DNA of 64,000 bases from Streptomyces sp. S4.7. Lineage in GTDB: Bacteria; Actinomycetota; Actinomycetes; Streptomycetales; Streptomycetaceae. Below, in pieces: positions 61,549 through 64,000 of the stretch. Under the pieces are notes generated by a model. That model saw only the letters and a program-made list of their open reading frames with translations. It had not been told where the DNA came from and did no database searches. The first letter of the stretch is position 1; every line of letters begins with the position of its first letter. The stretch is from the NCBI RefSeq assembly GCF_010384365.1, contig NZ_CP048397.1, positions 2,542,001 through 2,606,000 on the forward strand, written 5' to 3'. Position numbers and translations under genes: made by a program.

Positions 61549-64000
61549 TCAGCGGCCGACCGCCACCAGACCGGCCCAGAGGGCCGGATCGGCCGGGTCG
61601 CGGCCGGCCGCGAGCAGAAGGCCGAGCAGTTCGGTCGCCGCCGGGTGTACGGACCGCGGGAACGCCGCTGCCACGCTCCGCGCCGGGTCGAGCATCCAGA
61701 GCTGAGCCGTGCGCAGGGCGTGCGCGGGCGCGTCGCCCTCCCGCAGCCGGTGGTGGAACAACAGGTCGAGCAGCGCGGTCGCGTGGAGCCGTACGGGCCA
61801 CAGCGAGCCGAGCACGGACGACGCGCCGCCCGCCAGGAACGCCGCGGCCATCGTGAAGGACTCGTCGTGGTGTCTGCGCGGCAGGCTGTTGATGCACGAG
61901 GCCAGCGAGACGCAGAGCCCCGGCCCGGCGGGCGGCACGGGGAACCGCCGTGCGGCGATGGTCTGTACGGAGAGCCGGTCCACGTCCGCGCCGGTCCGCG
62001 TGCCGGGCCGGGTGTCGCCGAAGACCAGATGGCTGCGCCAGCTGTCCGACGGGTCCGGCATCAGATGCGCCGAGATGTCCACGATCCCGTGCTCACCGCA
62101 GGCCCGCCCGATCTCGGCGAGAATCGTCTCGGGTCTGGTGTCCCCCTCGCGCTTCGCGTCGGGGGTCAGCAAGCGCGTGTTGCCGTAGAGCCGGTCCAGA
62201 CCCCTGCTGGAGGAGACGCCGATCTCCTTCCCCGTGAGGCCGAGCAGCAGCAGCGCGGAGTCGGCGGCGCGCACCGGCGGCCGGGCGGCCGTGGCGGCGA
62301 ACATCCGGGCGGACGGCGCGGTCGACAGCACCAGACCGTCGGCCGCGAGCCGGCGGCGTCCGGCGGTACGGCCGCCGGTGCGCGCCGCCGACCAGGGGAC
62401 GGCAGCGAGCGGGCCGAGTGGCACGAGCACCAGACGCGGGACACGGCCCGGCCCGCGCCACGGCCCCAACTGCCCCTCCAGTGGCCCGATCACGGCCGAT
62501 CCGGCCCAGTCGCACAGCTCGTCGAGCCGGGTCCGCCACTCCCGCGCCGCCTCCGGCGAACCGGGCGAGGTGAGCAGCGACTCCAGCGCGATCAGATACT
62601 CGTCCAGGTGCGCGGTGGCCGCCAGGCCCGGCAGTGCGCTCCACCGCACCCGGCCGTCGCTGCCGACCCGCAGTGCGCCGCCGGAGGCCGGGCCGGAGCC
62701 GGCGGGCAGCAGATGGACCAGTTCGTCCGCCCCGGTGCGCCGCAGGGCGGCGGCGATGTCCGGTACCGACGGCGGGCCGATCAGCTCGTCGAGCGCGCCG
62801 TGCTCCTCCAGCACCTTCCTGACCGCGACGCCGAGCTGGTCGGGCAGGGGGTGTTCGACGTACGGGTCCCAGGGCGTTCCGGGGACGGGGGGCACAGCCG
62901 CACGGTCGCCGGTCCGGGAGGCGCGAGCCGCGGTGCGCCAGTCGTGCCACCGCCCGGCGAGGTCGGCGTGCCCCAGCCCGGTCAGCCGCGCGCGTACGTC
63001 GGTGCCCGCCATCTCGGTGTGCAGCGCGAGTGCCCGGCCCCTCTCCAGCGCCCCGACCGCCTCCTCGTACGCGCCGTCCTGGACGCACCACCCGGCGATC
63101 TCGCGGGACAGGGCGCCGGCGCGTTCGGCGGTGAGGACGGCGTCGGCGGCCACGTCCTGCACGAGCACGCGGCGGGCCAGCATGCCGAGCACCTCGATGC
63201 CCAGCTCCCGTGCGCGCCGCCGGTCGGCGCCACCGGAGCGTGTCCCGCGCCCGAGGTGCCGCCGTCCCGCCGTGAGCAGGGCGCCGAGCGGCCCGGCCGC
63301 CGCCGGCGGACCGCCGTCCGTGCGGTAGGTGCGCGCCAGATGCATGCGCACCTCCACCGCCGCCGCGTGCACGGCGTGCGGCTGCGCGGCGCGGCGCGCC
63401 TCCAGCGCCCGCAGGGTGTCGGCCCGCGAGACGACGGTCCGCGCTCCTGATCCGGAGTCCGAGGCGTAGGAGTGCGCGGCGCGGATGATCTCCTGGAGTG
63501 CCGGGCGGGCCACCACGTCCGGGCGCTCAGCGAGCCGTCCCAGCGCGTCGATGTGCCCGCGGACGGTGGCGGCGTCGCCGGACCGGGTCCGCTCGTGCGT
63601 CAACGCCGCGATGCGGTGGTGCAGTTCGCGCCCGGCCCAGTAGGGCGACTCCTCGGCGGTCCTGGCCAGCGAGTCGGCCATCACCTGCCGCGCCTCCGCC
63701 ACCAGTTCGTCGCGCGCCGCGCCCCGGTGCGGCCCCGCGCCGGGCCCGTCGGGATAGGCGGCGGCGAGCAGCAGTGCCCCGCCGAGCATCTGGAGGATCA
63801 GCGCCAGTACCTCGACGGCCTGGCCCTCGCGTTCGGCCGCCATGGTCCGCGCCTCGTCGGCGTAGAGCCGCATCTGCTCGTGGGTACGCGCCGAGTGACC
63901 GGCGCGGTGCTCCGCCGGGCCGGCGTCGTCGCCGGTGCCCGTGCAGTCGGCGTCGTCCGATCCGGCGTGGAAGTGGAAGCGCAGATGGGTGGAGGCGAAC
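61549..64000 (-). CDS. CHAT-domain protein (5' end outside the window)
   Basis: At least 816 residues, open to the window's right edge. The N-terminal part is helical and TPR-like. The C-terminal CHAT (caspase-HetF/TPR) protease domain has a His in GIVDISAHLMPDPSDS and a Cys in LCVSLASCINSLPRRHHDES, followed by SFTMAAAFLAGGASSVLGSL and WPVRLHATALLDLLFHHRLR. CHAT proteins act as peptidases in defence and signalling, or are of unknown function. No obvious partner is in the window. Confidence 0.85.
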   Translation of the reverse strand, partial: FASTHLRFHFHAGSDDADCTGTGDDAGPAEHRAGHSARTHEQMRLYADEARTMAAEREGQAVEVLALILQMLGGALLLAAAYPDGPGAGPHRGAARDELVAEARQVMADSLARTAEESPYWAGRELHHRIAALTHERTRSGDAATVRGHIDALGRLAERPDVVARPALQEIIRAAHSYASDSGSGARTVVSRADTLRALEARRAAQPHAVHAAAVEVRMHLARTYRTDGGPPAAAGPLGALLTAGRRHLGRGTRSGGADRRRARELGIEVLGMLARRVLVQDVAADAVLTAERAGALSREIAGWCVQDGAYEEAVGALERGRALALHTEMAGTDVRARLTGLGHADLAGRWHDWRTAARASRTGDRAAVPPVPGTPWDPYVEHPLPDQLGVAVRKVLEEHGALDELIGPPSVPDIAAALRRTGADELVHLLPAGSGPASGGALRVGSDGRVRWSALPGLAATAHLDEYLIALESLLTSPGSPEAAREWRTRLDELCDWAGSAVIGPLEGQLGPWRGPGRVPRLVLVPLGPLAAVPWSAARTGGRTAGRRRLAADGLVLSTAPSARMFAATAARPPVRAADSALLLLGLTGKEIGVSSSRGLDRLYGNTRLLTPDAKREGDTRPETILAEIGRACGEHGIVDISAHLMPDPSDSWRSHLVFGDTRPGTRTGADVDRLSVQTIAARRFPVPPAGPGLCVSLASCINSLPRRHHDESFTMAAAFLAGGASSVLGSLWPVRLHATALLDLLFHHRLREGDAPAHALRTAQLWMLDPARSVAAAFPRSVHPAATELLGLLLAAGRDPADPALWAGLVAVGR

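Overview
The window is high-GC actinobacterial chromosome, almost certainly Streptomyces. Signs are GC-saturated third codon positions, GTG and TTG starts, a DasR-type N-acetylglucosamine PTS locus (nagF/nagE1/nagE2 with dre operators), an SsgA-family sporulation regulator, RDD and DUF2510 membrane proteins, IS701 and CTAG-flanked repeats, and an actinomycete integrative and conjugative element (AICE). Gene order from rdgB to the M6 protease and ssgG matches, from memory, the S. coelicolor SCO29xx region. All calls come from reading the sequence; no search was run.

Region 1 (1-9.6 kb). It starts in the 3' end of a DNA polymerase III alpha-like gene followed by a small cysteine-pair protein. 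Next come an orphan 36-residue peptide gene with its own terminator, a carboxymuconolactone-decarboxylase-like protein, and several decayed genes: a hydrolase fused to an unrelated 3' end and a truncated SGNH hydrolase. A DUF445 membrane protein and a four-gene ABC-2 exporter/DUF1707 cluster follow.

Region 2 (9.6-16.1 kb). A bifunctional penicillin-binding protein is followed by a guanidinium exporter (sugE/gdx) carrying a guanidine-III-like riboswitch, a GroES-like protein, a DUF3618 protein and the peroxiredoxin bcp. Between bcp and its likely terminator lies a nested insertion: a 158-bp MITE plus a 1.44-kb IS701-family element with CTAG target duplications.

Region 3 (16.13-26.28 kb). A 10.14-kb AICE is integrated in frame inside an MHS/ProP-type transporter gene. 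It carries a serine integrase, a RepSA-like initiator, an FtsK/TraB transfer ATPase, an Spd-like membrane protein, an SCO3933-family protein, an XRE repressor facing a secreted SH3-like protein across a perfect palindrome, three short genes with a shared H-C-C-C motif, and a lower-GC cargo gene. Its 5' rep region has a small leader ORF over a terminator hairpin. The split transporter resumes at 26,276 and is followed by tRNA-Leu(TAG).

Region 4 (27.7-47 kb) is conserved core: rdgB, a lipoprotein, rph, the GlcNAc PTS, an MBL-fold protein and a PemK/MazF-like protein. It then holds cysteine biosynthesis by the sulfur-carrier route (a leader peptide, cysO and cysM, with mec nearby) interleaved with a B12-riboswitch-controlled BtuFCD-like importer, an amino acid permease, DUF2017-clpS, and pncB/pncA for NAD salvage.

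Region 5 (47-64 kb) holds a secreted M6 metalloprotease, two RDD proteins, ssgG, a VOC protein, a GlcD-type oxidase, a TPR protein, a Flp-pilin-like large surface protein, a polar amino acid ABC transporter and a CHAT-domain protein cut by the window edge.

A recurring theme is CTAG-flanked repeats sitting exactly on the TAG stop codons of bcp, btuF and the pilin-like gene.
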